This document shows, one piece after another, positions 42,391-52,200 of a DNA stretch of 64,000 nt. The notes beneath the pieces were generated by a model, which had not been told where the DNA came from, searched no databases, and saw only the letters and a program-made list of their open reading frames with translations. A program made the position numbers and the translations under genes. Every line of letters begins with the position of its first letter. The first letter of the stretch is position 1. This DNA is from Streptomyces griseicoloratus (lineage in GTDB: Bacteria; Actinomycetota; Actinomycetes; Streptomycetales; Streptomycetaceae): assembly GCF_014534645.1 (NCBI RefSeq), contig NZ_JACVQF010000200.1:1-64000 (forward strand). Direction: 5' to 3'.

Positions 42391-44907
42391 ATGACTGGAC
42401 CGGCGACCAACGACGGTACCGAACCTGGGGATCCCTTCATCAACAGTGACGCCGTGGCCGTGATGGCTCCGGACGGGGCACTGTCCGCCTGGAGTCCCGG
42501 TGCGCAGCGCTTGCTGGGGTTCTCCGCCGCCGAGGCCGTCGGCCGGCCGGCAGCGGAGCTGCTCGCGGCTCCCCTGTCCACCGCTGCCCGGGAGAGGCTG
42601 GCCGGGCAGCAGGGCTGGACCGGGCCGGCGGTGCTCCACGACCGTGATGGCGCGCTGGTGGAATGTCTGCTGCGGATGCGTCCCTTGACCACCGCGGACG
42701 GGTGCACCGGCTGCTTCCTGGAGGCTGCCCGGCAGCAGGCACCCGCCTCGCTGCCCGAGCCGGCCTCACTCGCCGAGTCGGCCCCCTCTCCGGAACTCAC
42801 TTCACCGCGGCACGGGGAGGACGAGGGCCGCAACGAGGACCTTCTGCTGCGTTGGGCGTTCTATCAGTTTCCGTTCGCCCTGGCCATCCACGACACCAAG
42901 GGCCGGATCCTGCGGCTCAACCCTGCGATGGGGCAGCAGTGGGGAGCATCGGAGTCGGACCTCCGGGGACACCGGATCGCCGAGAACCCGCCGCTCCCGC
43001 AGTTCGAGGTGTCGGGGCAGACCGTCGACCGAGTGTTGGCCACGGGCGTCCCGGAGCAGTTCGAGCACCAAGTGCGCGTTCCGGGGGAGCAGTACGCGCA
43101 TGCCTGGATCGTGCACGTGATCCCTCTCAAGGACCGGACCGGGACCGTGCACGGTGTTCAGGTCGCTGTGCTCGACTTCTCGGAGCAGTCCGTGGCCCGC
43201 GAGCGGCTGGCCTTGCTCAACGAGGCGAGCAGACGGATCGGCAGCAGCCTGGACGTCGCCCGTACCGCCCAGGAGATGGCCGACGTGGCGGTGCCCAGTT
43301 GTGCGGACTTCGTCTCGGTCGAACTCCTCGACGCCGTACTGCTCGGCGACGAGCCCACGCCGATTCCCGTCGGCGGCACCATGGAGCTGCGGCGTACGGC
43401 TGTCCGCTCCGTCGATCTGGGCGCCGTGGCGGTGGGCGGTCCGGCCCACTACCCGAAGTTCTCGCCGCTCGCGCGGTGCCTGGCCACCGGCCGTGGCAGC
43501 GTCTACGGGATCGCCGATCCCGAGGTCGTCCGCTGGCTGGACCAGGACCCCGGCAAGGCCGCCTGGGTGCGGCGGCGGCGCCCTCACTCGCTGCTCGCGG
43601 TGCCACTGCGGGCTCGCGGGGTGAACCTCGGCGCCGCCCTGTTCGCCCGAATGGACCGATCCATGCCGCCGTACACGGAGGACGACCTGCGGGTCGCGGA
43701 GGAACTGGCGGCACGCGCAGCGGTCTGTATCGACAACGCCCGCCGCTACACACGCGAGCGCACCACCACGCTGGCCCTCCAGCACAGCCTGCTGCCGCAG
43801 GGGATCCCCGAGCAGGCCGCCGTGGACGTCGCCGGGCGCTATCTCCCCGCGGGGTCGCAGGCAGGGGTCGGTGGCGACTGGTTCGATGTGATCCCGCTGT
43901 CCGGCGCTCGTGTGGCCCTTGTCGTCGGGGACGTGGTCGGCCATGGGCTGCACGCATCCGCCGCCATGGGGCGGCTGCGTACGGCCGTACGCACGCTCGC
44001 CGATGTCGATCTGGCTCCTGACGAGCTCCTGGCGCACCTGGACGACCTGGTCATCCGCCTGAGTGCGGGACTGGAGACCGGGGCCGACCCGCCGACCGCC
44101 GACCTCGGAGCCACCTGCCTGTACACGGTCTACGACCCCGTCTCCCGCATGTGCTCGCTCGCCAGCGCCGGGCACCCCTGGCCCGCCCTGGTGACCCCGG
44201 GCGGGGCAACGGAATTCGTCGAACTGCCCACAGGCCCTCCCCTGGGACTGGGCGGGCATCCCTTCGAGTCCGTCGAGATCGAACTGTCTGCGGGCAGCCT
44301 CCTCGCGCTCTACACCGACGGCCTGATCGCGGGCCACAGCCGTGACATCGGCGCCGGCCTGCAGGCTCTGAGTACAGCCCTCGACGCCGCCGTTCCTTCG
44401 CTCGAGACCACCTGTGACAACGTCCTCAAGGCGTTGCTCGACGAGCGGCGGCCCGCTGACGATGTCGCGTTGCTCGTCGCCCGCACCCGCGCCCTGGACA
44501 GCCGGGCCGTCGGCCAATGGGACCTGCCCGCCGATCCGGCTGTCGTCGCCGAGGCACGATCGCTGACGGCCGCCCAGCTCCATGCCTGGCAACTGGACGA
44601 GCTGACCTTTACCGCCGAACTCGTCATCAGCGAACTGGTGACCAACGCCATCCGTTACGCTGCCCCGCCCATCCAACTGCGGCTGATCATGGACAGGGCG
44701 TTGATCTGCGAGGTGTCCGACGCCAGCAGCACCGCCCCGCATCTGCGCCGGGCGCGTATCTTCGACGAGGGCGGACGCGGCCTGATGCTGGTCGCCCAGC
44801 TCACCGAACGCTGGGGGACCCGCTACACCGGCACTGGCAAGATCATCTGGGCGGAGATGCCGCTTCCAGCGGAGGGGGAACCGGCACGCCGCGCCGGGAG
44901 CCTTTGA
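42391..44907 (+). CDS. PAS-PAS-GAF-SpoIIE phosphatase with C-terminal anti-sigma kinase domain
   Basis: An 838-residue multi-domain regulator. Two PAS domains (about 10-115 and 145-265), a GAF domain (about 275-465), a SpoIIE/PP2C phosphatase (about 475-690: V-G-G-D-W-F-D-V, G-D-V-V-G-H-G-L, A-S-A-G-H-P-W-P, Y-T-D-G-L-I) and a HATPase_c serine kinase domain (about 705-830: S-E-L-V-T-N-A-I-R-Y, G-G-R-G-L-M-L-V). Having phosphatase and RsbW-like kinase in one chain lets it both phosphorylate and release an anti-sigma antagonist. The sensors probably bind a small molecule or respond to redox state. ATG at 42391. No sigma factor gene is adjacent. Confidence 0.92.
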   Translation: MTGPATNDGTEPGDPFINSDAVAVMAPDGALSAWSPGAQRLLGFSAAEAVGRPAAELLAAPLSTAARERLAGQQGWTGPAVLHDRDGALVECLLRMRPLTTADGCTGCFLEAARQQAPASLPEPASLAESAPSPELTSPRHGEDEGRNEDLLLRWAFYQFPFALAIHDTKGRILRLNPAMGQQWGASESDLRGHRIAENPPLPQFEVSGQTVDRVLATGVPEQFEHQVRVPGEQYAHAWIVHVIPLKDRTGTVHGVQVAVLDFSEQSVARERLALLNEASRRIGSSLDVARTAQEMADVAVPSCADFVSVELLDAVLLGDEPTPIPVGGTMELRRTAVRSVDLGAVAVGGPAHYPKFSPLARCLATGRGSVYGIADPEVVRWLDQDPGKAAWVRRRRPHSLLAVPLRARGVNLGAALFARMDRSMPPYTEDDLRVAEELAARAAVCIDNARRYTRERTTTLALQHSLLPQGIPEQAAVDVAGRYLPAGSQAGVGGDWFDVIPLSGARVALVVGDVVGHGLHASAAMGRLRTAVRTLADVDLAPDELLAHLDDLVIRLSAGLETGADPPTADLGATCLYTVYDPVSRMCSLASAGHPWPALVTPGGATEFVELPTGPPLGLGGHPFESVEIELSAGSLLALYTDGLIAGHSRDIGAGLQALSTALDAAVPSLETTCDNVLKALLDERRPADDVALLVARTRALDSRAVGQWDLPADPAVVAEARSLTAAQLHAWQLDELTFTAELVISELVTNAIRYAAPPIQLRLIMDRALICEVSDASSTAPHLRRARIFDEGGRGLMLVAQLTERWGTRYTGTGKIIWAEMPLPAEGEPARRAGSL

Positions 44908-45069
44908 GTATCCGATGCGGCTGCCGACCTCCACCTCCCTGCTGGCGAGCTGGACGGTGCGCAGAACTCGGTTGGTGCCTCCCGGCCCGCCCCTACGCCG
45001 CGGTCGCGGATGATCGAGCCGCCGGACCTTGACCGGGGTTCCCACGACCGTGAGGAGCCCCGGAGGGGG

Positions 45070-47319
45070 TCACTGCTGCGGAGGGTTCAGCTCAAGTGTG
45101 CTGACGGGCTGTTGGAAGCCGGGTGCGTGGCCAAGCTTGCGCAGATAGGGGTCGAAGGCTGCGAAGTCTGTGACCGGATCGGGCGAGTTCCACACCGACT
45201 GGGCGTGCACCCGGAGTCTGGGCAGCAGCGTCTGGGTGAGGACGTACTCGGGGGCCCAGCCGTGCGGGTCGTCCCAGATCGGGAAGAACTGCCCGACGCT
45301 GTTGCTCCCGGCAGGCACGCTGTAGGGGGCGCCCCAGCCGCCGGAGTACACATACGGGCTGCCGTAGGTGGTCCACTGGCCGGCGGGCCAGGGCTGGTTG
45401 ATGGTGTTGTTCTTGTCGTCAGCCGTGAGCGGCGGCCACAGATCGTGGTAGAGGTCGGACGACGAACCGATCAGGGTGAAGCCCGCGTCCAGGTAGGCGC
45501 CGGCCGGAGGCGCGTCGTAGATCTGCGCCCAGTAGTCGATCGTGATGTCGCGGCTCAGCCGGACGGCGCCACCGGCCGGGTCGCTGATCATGTCGTTCCA
45601 CATCCACGTGCCGCGACCGTCCTCGGCGAGTTCGCCCGCGAGGTAGTTGAACAGCGCCTTGTAGCCGTCCTCGCCGGTGGCCTTCGGCCCGGCGAAGCCG
45701 CGGACCCAGGACAGCAGCCGTGGATTGTCCGCGTCGAAGAACTCGTCGCCGCCGAGGTGGACGTACGGGGTGCCGAACGTCGCGCCGATCTCCCGGACCC
45801 ACCGCGCCAGATGCTCACGCACATCGGCACGGGAGTAGTCGTAGCCCGTCTTCTCCGGCAGCGCGTACTCCGGATACACCTGCGTGTCGAGACTGCTGTG
45901 CCCGGGTACGTCGATCTCGGGGACGATGGTGACGTGGTACCGGCGGGCGAACGCCACGAGGTCGGCGATCTGCGCCTTGCTCCACGACCCGCCGGCCGGC
46001 AGCCGGTCGACCAGCTTCGGCGCCACCGTGCTCTCCACCCGCAGGCCCTGATCGTCCTTCACCCGCAGTTGCAGGTAGTTCATCTTGGTGTAGGCCAGAT
46101 CCTTGATCTGGTTCTTCAGCCAGCCGAGCGAGTAGTAGCGCCGCCCGGAGTCGACCTGCAGCCCGCGGAAGGTCTGGTCCGTCCAGTCCGTCACCGCGCC
46201 GGCGGGCAGCCGACCCGCCGACCGCAGTGCCTGCAGGATGGTCTGAGCGCCGTAGAACGCGCCGGTGTCAGAACCACCGGTGACCCGGACGGCGTTCTCG
46301 TCGATGTCCAGCCGGTAGGCCTGGGACGCCAGGGCCTGGGCCTTGGCCGGGGCGGCGGACAGGTCCACCGCGCCCGTGGTCAGCAGGATTCCCCGCGCCA
46401 CGCGGGCGTGGTCGTCCACCGTGCGGACCGTGGCCGTCCGCACCAGCTTGGCTTCGACGAACTCCTCGGCGATCCGTTCGGCGTCATCACGCAGCGTGGC
46501 GGCTTGCCCGTGGCGCACGGAGATGCTGAGGTCGCCCTGCGGCTGCCAGGACTCTCCGTCGTGACGCGTGAAGGACTGCACCGCGGGGATGGTGACCGGG
46601 AACCCGTTCGCTCCCCACGCGCGGGTGTCGTCGGGGGGCGCGGGTGCCGGGTCGGCCGCCGGGCCGACCTTGTGCACCGCGAAGTCGTCGCAGTATCCGG
46701 GGCCGGAGCTGCTGCCCAACTCGTTCAGGAAGCAGAACGCGTTCAGCTCCCGGGTGCGCGGCCCGGTCGTGATCGTGCGTGTCACCGTGGTCCAGGTCGG
46801 GCTGCTGACGTCGACGTGGTTGGCGGCGCCGCGGTAGAACGCGACGTTCTCGGCGTCGAAGACACCGACCCGCACCGACGCGTTCCCCTCGGTGCGGACC
46901 TTGGCGGTGAACTCGTAGACGGTGTTGGGTTCCACCTGCCGGACCGGCTTGTTGACCATCCCGCGCGAGACGCCGGTGCCGCGCACCGGAAGATTGCCGC
47001 CGCGCGGGTACCGGCTGTCCCCGTCGTAATCGAGCCCGACCCGCGCCGCGTGGCCCGATCCGGAGGCGCCCGGGGCGACAAGGGAGGCGTGGTAGTACTG
47101 GCCGCCGTCGAACGTGCCGGATTCGAATCCCGGGTCGGTCATCAGCGGGTCGTCGCCGTCGGCGCTCGCCGGGGAGCCACCCAGCGTCGTCAGTGTGGTG
47201 GCGCACAGGGCCAGCGCCGCAACGGTCACCAGTAGGCGCTGTGGCACGGTCACGAGGTTCCCCTTCTCTTCGACTTCAGGCTTCGCTGTGATCCGGGCAG
47301 TGCGTGCCGGTGTGGTCAT
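45070..47319 (-). CDS. Secreted GH20 beta-N-acetylhexosaminidase with N-terminal carbohydrate-binding module
   Basis: A 749-residue exported enzyme that releases terminal beta-GlcNAc/GalNAc. Domains in order: signal peptide (hydrophobic core about 26-45, ending A-S-A near 53), a CBM4/9-like beta-sandwich (about 58-220), the GH20 N-terminal alpha/beta domain (about 240-375) and the catalytic barrel (about 385-720). The catalytic pair is D525-E526 in H-L-G-G-D-E-F. I chose ATG 47319, which overlaps the GH92 stop as ATGA with GAGGTG upstream; a GTG at 47253 would give a shorter, more typical signal peptide. It is the second gene of a GH92-GH20 operon. Confidence 0.92.
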   Translation of the reverse strand: MTTPARTARITAKPEVEEKGNLVTVPQRLLVTVAALALCATTLTTLGGSPASADGDDPLMTDPGFESGTFDGGQYYHASLVAPGASGSGHAARVGLDYDGDSRYPRGGNLPVRGTGVSRGMVNKPVRQVEPNTVYEFTAKVRTEGNASVRVGVFDAENVAFYRGAANHVDVSSPTWTTVTRTITTGPRTRELNAFCFLNELGSSSGPGYCDDFAVHKVGPAADPAPAPPDDTRAWGANGFPVTIPAVQSFTRHDGESWQPQGDLSISVRHGQAATLRDDAERIAEEFVEAKLVRTATVRTVDDHARVARGILLTTGAVDLSAAPAKAQALASQAYRLDIDENAVRVTGGSDTGAFYGAQTILQALRSAGRLPAGAVTDWTDQTFRGLQVDSGRRYYSLGWLKNQIKDLAYTKMNYLQLRVKDDQGLRVESTVAPKLVDRLPAGGSWSKAQIADLVAFARRYHVTIVPEIDVPGHSSLDTQVYPEYALPEKTGYDYSRADVREHLARWVREIGATFGTPYVHLGGDEFFDADNPRLLSWVRGFAGPKATGEDGYKALFNYLAGELAEDGRGTWMWNDMISDPAGGAVRLSRDITIDYWAQIYDAPPAGAYLDAGFTLIGSSSDLYHDLWPPLTADDKNNTINQPWPAGQWTTYGSPYVYSGGWGAPYSVPAGSNSVGQFFPIWDDPHGWAPEYVLTQTLLPRLRVHAQSVWNSPDPVTDFAAFDPYLRKLGHAPGFQQPVSTLELNPPQQ

Positions 47320-50300
47320 CACGGGTTCACCTCGACCTCGGCGAGCGACAGGGGCGCGGTGGTGGCGAGCTGGATACGCACATGACGTCCGGTGGCCTCG
47401 ATCGGGACGATCGTCGGTGTGGCGGCGGTGTCCGTACGGTGGATGGCGGTCACACCGGGCTGTGCGAGCGTCGCGGCGAGCGAGTCACTGGTGAACGGGG
47501 TGTCGGAGACGAGCACGTAGTAATCGGTCAGGCGCTCCGAGCAGCAGTCGGTGCGGTTCCACACCGTGACGTCGGAAATGGCCTTCGACGCCCCGAGGTC
47601 GACCTGCCACCAGGCTTCCGGCGAGCCGTCCTCGGCGGTGTGGGTGACCGAGCCGACGGTGAAGTTGCCGTCGGTGTTCCCGTCGACCGCCCGCGAGGCC
47701 GCGCCGCCCCAGTCGGTGCTCTTCTGCGTGGCCGGCCTGCCGTAGGAGAGGGAAGTGATTTTCAGCGCGATGAACGTGCTGCCGAGGGGCTCACCGGTGG
47801 ACGCATCCGTCATCTTGACTTCGACGGTGCGGGGGCCGGGGTGGGCCGAGCCGTCCGCGGCCACGGTCACCGGGGTGGCGGCCCGGCCGCCGGCGTCGAC
47901 CGTCAGATTGCCCGAAGCCGGTGTCACGGTGATGCCGTCGGAGGGGACGACGTTGAATGCTGCTCTGACCGGCGAGGCCGAGAGATTGACCGCTCCCACG
48001 CTCGCCTGAAGGCTCTTGCCCGGTTGGAGCAGCGCCGGACTGGCGTCGGGCACCGAGGAGAACGGGCGGACGCCGGCCTGCGTCGTGCCGTGGCGCGGCG
48101 GCTGACTGCCGCTTTCCCGGCCCCAGTCGGTGCTCGCCGGGTCGGAGGTGAGGGCGAACCTGATCCTGCCCGCGCTCAGCAGATCACTGTGCGAGATCCA
48201 CGACTTGGGCCAGGCTTGGTCGCCGACGCGCACCGACGACACGTATTGCAGCTTCGACCGGTCCGCACCCGGTGCGGTGATGTCCACGGGGCGGCCGCCG
48301 TCCGGTTGGATGCGGACCCGGTCGAACATCGGAGCCGTGAGCACGTACTCGCCGGAGCCGGGCATCACCTCGTAGACACCGATCATGGACCAGATCAGCC
48401 AGGACGATACGGTGCCGAGGTCGTCGTTGCCGGGCATGCCGTGGGCGTCGTCGGTGTACAGCGGCTGTGCCGCACGCAGCACCGCGGAGGTCTTCCACGG
48501 CCGGTCGGTCCACGCGTACATCCAGGGCGCGTGCAGATCGGGCTCGTTGTTCGGATTGAAGGCGAAATTGTTGTGGTAGTCGTAGGCCCCGACCACCCAC
48601 GACTTCTTGGCCACCTGCGTGTGGTCGCGGAGCAGTTCCGGCATGTCGAAGAAGGTGTCGAGTCGCTGTTCGGCCTTGGCCCTGCCACCCATCAGCGCGA
48701 ACAGTCCCGGGACGTCCTGCTGCGCGAGCCACTGGTACTGCCATGGGGTGCCTTCGTGGAATCCGGTGCTCTGTGTCGGGTCGGCACTGCCGACCCAGGT
48801 GCCCTGCGGGGTGCGGGCCCGTGGAAACCCGTCGAATCCCTTGGAGCTCACCCCGAAGTCCCACTCGTTGGCAAAGTTCGCGCACCGTGCCCGCAGCGTC
48901 TTGGCCCTGGCCCGCTCACCGAGGCCCTGGGCCATGTCGGCCAGGCCACAGTCGGCCAGCGCGTACTCCAGCGTCGCGGAGCCTGCCTGCCGGGAGTCGC
49001 CCCAGGTGTAGCCACCCTTGTCCTGGTAGCCGATCCAGCCGTTCTGCGCATAGGTCGAGTTGCCGTCGCGGCCCCGGAAGACCGACTGATCGGCCGGCAC
49101 CTCGGTGACGTTCTTCCACAGCGCGTCGAACAGGGACCGTGCGGTGGGCTTGTCGAGCAGCCCACGGGCGTACAAGGAGGTGATGAACGGCGTCGGGCCC
49201 TCACCACTCATGACGTTGGTTTCGCTCGGACCGAGCGCCCAGCGCGGAAGCCAGCCCCCGTCCTGGTAGACGTGCAGGAGCGACTTCGCCATGTCGGTGG
49301 CGCGCCGGGGTTCGAGCAGCGCGACGAGCTGGTTCTGCGCGCGGTAGGTGTCCCAGAGCGAGAACATCTGGTAGTACGGCCGGTCGCTGCGGTGAACCTG
49401 CTTGTCGAAGCCCATGTACCGGCCGTCGACGTCGGATCCGACCGACGGGTGGAGCGTCGCGCGGTAGAGGGCGGAGTAGAAGGTGCGCAGGTCGGCGTCA
49501 CTGCCGCCGGACACCTGCAGCCGCCCGAGCTGGCGTGCCCAGGTCCGGTGCGCGGCGGCCCTGACGGAGTCGAAGGTCTGGCCCGCGCTCTCGGCGCTGC
49601 GGTTGAGCCGGGCGCCGTTCACCGAGGTGTAGGAGACGCCGACGCTCGCGCCGACCTGGCCACCGCCGCCGAACCCGACCATCGCGCCGCCGTCGGCCCG
49701 GGAGCCGTCCGACGGCGTACCGCTGATGTCCGCCGACCGGCGGCCCGAGGTGACTTCGCCGCCGTCCGCCCAGGTGCCGAATGTGTCGAAGGGCCGGTCG
49801 AACCTGGCGCTGAAGAAGATCTTGTACCGCTCCTTCCCCGTCTCCCAGCAGAAGTTGCCGCCGGTGATCCAGCCCTCGACGGTGTTGTCCCCGACAACGT
49901 CCACGTGGCCGGCGTAGGTGTAGCCGTTGCTCGAGCCGACGTTCAGCACCACCGTGCGCTGAGAGGTGTGCGCCGGGAAGGTGTAGCGGTGCCAGCCGGT
50001 CCGCTCGGTCGCCGTCAGCTCGGCGGTCACCCCGTTGTCCAGGCCGACCTTGTAATACCCGGGCTCGGCGTGCTCGTCGGCGTGGCGGAAACCGGCCGCC
50101 TGCTTGTTCGGCTGTGTCCCGGGGAAGCCACCGGGCACCGGCATCAGCCGGAAGTGACCTGCGGTCTGGCAGCCGACGCCGGACAGGTGCGTCTGGCTGA
50201 ATCCGAGGATCTTCGAGTCCGCGTAGTCGTACGAGGCGTAGGAGTTGAGCCGGGTGTCCGGGCTGTTCTGCACCATCCCGAAGGGAAGCGCCGCCCCCGG

Positions 50301-50486
50301 AAACGTCGTTCCCGACCCGTTGTTCCCGATCGAGGTGTTCACATACGTCGTCGGATCCTCGGGGAACGGTGGTCCTACCTTTGGTGACGCGACTGCGGCC
50401 GTCGCCGGCGCACTGCTGATCAAGACAGCCGCAGAGGCCAGCACAGACAGGATACGGACCAGACGGACTGGTCTCGGCAATCGCAT
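47319..50486 (-). CDS. Secreted GH92 alpha-mannosidase with C-terminal CBM32
   Basis: A 1055-residue exported enzyme that removes alpha-linked mannose from N-glycans or mannans with calcium help. A signal peptide covers residues 1-31. GH92 signatures are seen: Y-V-N-T-S-I-G-N near 47, G-A-A-L-P-F-G-M-V near 64, E-G-T-P-W-Q-Y-Q-W in the middle and G-N-D-D-L-G-T-V-S-S-W-L-I-W near 680. After an Ig-like linker (about 800-900) comes a CBM32/discoidin module (about 915-1055) with a vicinal Cys pair in N-R-T-D-C-C-S-E-R. First gene of an operon with GH20; a LacI-type operator lies 31 bases upstream. Linkage specificity is not fixed by sequence. Confidence 0.93.
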   Translation of the reverse strand: MRLPRPVRLVRILSVLASAAVLISSAPATAAVASPKVGPPFPEDPTTYVNTSIGNNGSGTTFPGAALPFGMVQNSPDTRLNSYASYDYADSKILGFSQTHLSGVGCQTAGHFRLMPVPGGFPGTQPNKQAAGFRHADEHAEPGYYKVGLDNGVTAELTATERTGWHRYTFPAHTSQRTVVLNVGSSNGYTYAGHVDVVGDNTVEGWITGGNFCWETGKERYKIFFSARFDRPFDTFGTWADGGEVTSGRRSADISGTPSDGSRADGGAMVGFGGGGQVGASVGVSYTSVNGARLNRSAESAGQTFDSVRAAAHRTWARQLGRLQVSGGSDADLRTFYSALYRATLHPSVGSDVDGRYMGFDKQVHRSDRPYYQMFSLWDTYRAQNQLVALLEPRRATDMAKSLLHVYQDGGWLPRWALGPSETNVMSGEGPTPFITSLYARGLLDKPTARSLFDALWKNVTEVPADQSVFRGRDGNSTYAQNGWIGYQDKGGYTWGDSRQAGSATLEYALADCGLADMAQGLGERARAKTLRARCANFANEWDFGVSSKGFDGFPRARTPQGTWVGSADPTQSTGFHEGTPWQYQWLAQQDVPGLFALMGGRAKAEQRLDTFFDMPELLRDHTQVAKKSWVVGAYDYHNNFAFNPNNEPDLHAPWMYAWTDRPWKTSAVLRAAQPLYTDDAHGMPGNDDLGTVSSWLIWSMIGVYEVMPGSGEYVLTAPMFDRVRIQPDGGRPVDITAPGADRSKLQYVSSVRVGDQAWPKSWISHSDLLSAGRIRFALTSDPASTDWGRESGSQPPRHGTTQAGVRPFSSVPDASPALLQPGKSLQASVGAVNLSASPVRAAFNVVPSDGITVTPASGNLTVDAGGRAATPVTVAADGSAHPGPRTVEVKMTDASTGEPLGSTFIALKITSLSYGRPATQKSTDWGGAASRAVDGNTDGNFTVGSVTHTAEDGSPEAWWQVDLGASKAISDVTVWNRTDCCSERLTDYYVLVSDTPFTSDSLAATLAQPGVTAIHRTDTAATPTIVPIEATGRHVRIQLATTAPLSLAEVEVNP

Positions 50487-50516
50487 GGAGCCTCCTGAGA
50501 GGTCGGATGACAGATT

Positions 50517-50532
50517 GTGACATCGTTGTCAC
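50517..50532. promoter_or_regulatory. LacI-type operator before the GH92-GH20 operon
   Basis: GTGACATCGTTGTCAC is a 16-base site with perfect 6-base arms (GTGACA and TGTCAC) and resembles LacI-family operators of actinobacteria (TGACAACGTTGTCA-like). It sits 31 bases before the GH92 start, where a repressor would block transcription. No LacI-family gene is in the window, so the regulator is encoded elsewhere. Confidence 0.55.
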
Positions 50533-50627
50533 GTCCGAGTGTCCCGTCAAGGCCTCGCGCTGAGCGGATCGTTGACGAGATGCGGGTGGGTCACCGGCCG
50601 AGGAGACGATGCCCGCCGGCCGGAGCC

Positions 50628-52136
50628 TTACTCCTCGGGCCCGCTGAGCGGACGGTCCGAGGAGGCGATGATCCGGGCGGTGAGGTCCGGGTCCGGCATC
50701 CGCGGGTCGAAGGGGAACATCGGCCGGCGGATGCGGTGGTGACCGAGTCGCGTGAGGTCCTGGTCGACGCCGCCCGGGGTGAGCGCCATCTTCCAGTCGG
50801 CGGCCATGGCGAAGAGCTCCGGTTCCAGATAGCCGATCTTCACGATGACGACATCGGCCGTGCGCGCGTTCAACGAGAGGTCGGTGAAGTCGTGTTCGTA
50901 GTGGTACGGCTTGCGCAGTCGGGTCAGAATGACGTGTACGCTGCCGATCCGCAGCACCACCTCCGTCTGCGCATCCCGGTCGCCGTGCCGCACCGCGTGT
51001 ACCACGCCGGTCATGGTGAGCGGCCCGGCGTGCCGGTCGTCGACCTCAGCGCCCGCGGTAACGGTGACCGTCGCTCCGACCCCCGCCCGTACGGCCGCAT
51101 CGACCGCGGCCGGCCCAGGCAGCGAGGCGTACAGCACGGTCGGGCCGGACGGTTCCTGGAACTCCGGGCGGGCCAGTACCTGCGTGAGGCTCCAGGTGAC
51201 GTCGCCGGCGCCGCCCGCCGTCGGGTTGTCGCCGGTGTCGCTGACGAAGTACGGCCGCGCCGTGGAGGCGAGTGCCTCGTCGAGGCACTCGTCGAGGGTG
51301 CCGGTCGGGGCGACGAAGGCGAAGTCGTGTCGCGCGTCCCAGAAGCCACGAGCCAAACGCTCGGCCCCGGTGGTGACGGCGGCTTCGTCGGAGCCGGTGA
51401 CGACCACGGCTGCCCGGTTGCGCGGCTCATCCGCCCACGCGTAGCCGACCCAGACCGCGGCGTCCGTCACCCCCTCGGCCGCCTCCACCTCCTCGACGGC
51501 CGCGTAAACGCTCTTGGCGGGCTCGACGCGGGTCGAGGTCTGTTCGCCGGCCAGCAACACCGGCACCGGGATCCATGCCTTCACCGGACGAGGTCCGCCG
51601 CCCGCCAGATGGTCGACGAGGTTGCGGACGGCGCGCTCCTTGGTCTCCGTGGCGTCCTCGTGCGGAGCCATGCGATAACAGGTGATCAGGTCGGTCAGGT
51701 GGACCAGCGCGCGGGAGACGTTGCCGTGCAGGTCCATGGAGGTGGACACGATCACGTCCGGGCCTACGACCTCACGGATACGGGCCAGCAGTTCCGCTTC
51801 GGCGTCGTCCAGCCCCTCGACGGTCATCGCGCCGTGGATGTCGAACCAGAGGCCGTCGACCGGCCCCAGCTCCTTGAGGCGGTCGATGAGTTCGCCGGAC
51901 AGGTCGGTGTACGCGGACGCCGTCACCGTACCGCCGGGCAGGGCCTTGCCGACCAGGGAACCACGCCAATCGGCAGCGGAGCGCAGGGGCTGCCCGTGCG
52001 CCAGGAACGGATAGCGGGTGAGGACGTCGGCGCCGCGCAGCGGGTGGAAGGCGGGGGCCTCGGTACGGGCCGGCGAGAACGTGGACGACTCGATACCGAG
52101 ACCGGCGACGGCGATCACGGGACGGGGTGCTGGCAT
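50628..52136 (-). CDS. M81-family metallopeptidase (MlrC-like)
   Basis: A 502-residue cytoplasmic protein of the M81/MlrC family, named for the enzyme that degrades linearised microcystin but found widely with unknown substrates. The metal-binding D-I-H-G-A-M (near 110-115) and S-M-D-L-H-G-N (near 145-151) are intact. The C-terminal MlrC domain begins near 300 (Y-F-V-S-D-T-G-D-N-P-T-A-G-G). The ATG at 52136 follows GGAGGAG; the longer frame has no leader function. It is the last gene of the fucosidase/ABC operon, an unusual place for a peptidase; it may cleave an amide in an imported glycoconjugate, such as a glycosyl-asparagine. Confidence 0.88.
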   Translation of the reverse strand: MPAPRPVIAVAGLGIESSTFSPARTEAPAFHPLRGADVLTRYPFLAHGQPLRSAADWRGSLVGKALPGGTVTASAYTDLSGELIDRLKELGPVDGLWFDIHGAMTVEGLDDAEAELLARIREVVGPDVIVSTSMDLHGNVSRALVHLTDLITCYRMAPHEDATETKERAVRNLVDHLAGGGPRPVKAWIPVPVLLAGEQTSTRVEPAKSVYAAVEEVEAAEGVTDAAVWVGYAWADEPRNRAAVVVTGSDEAAVTTGAERLARGFWDARHDFAFVAPTGTLDECLDEALASTARPYFVSDTGDNPTAGGAGDVTWSLTQVLARPEFQEPSGPTVLYASLPGPAAVDAAVRAGVGATVTVTAGAEVDDRHAGPLTMTGVVHAVRHGDRDAQTEVVLRIGSVHVILTRLRKPYHYEHDFTDLSLNARTADVVIVKIGYLEPELFAMAADWKMALTPGGVDQDLTRLGHHRIRRPMFPFDPRMPDPDLTARIIASSDRPLSGPEE

Positions 52137-52200
52137 GGCTCCTCCGCGAGCTGACAGGGGTGGTTGCCGGGGCCTACGGGGTGGCCGCCCGTGCCCGACG

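Noticed and set aside
45010-50387. Two very long plus-strand open frames (741 and 1027 residues)
   Set aside because: They are mirror images of the GH20 and GH92 genes, with Val/Gly/Arg-rich shadow composition.
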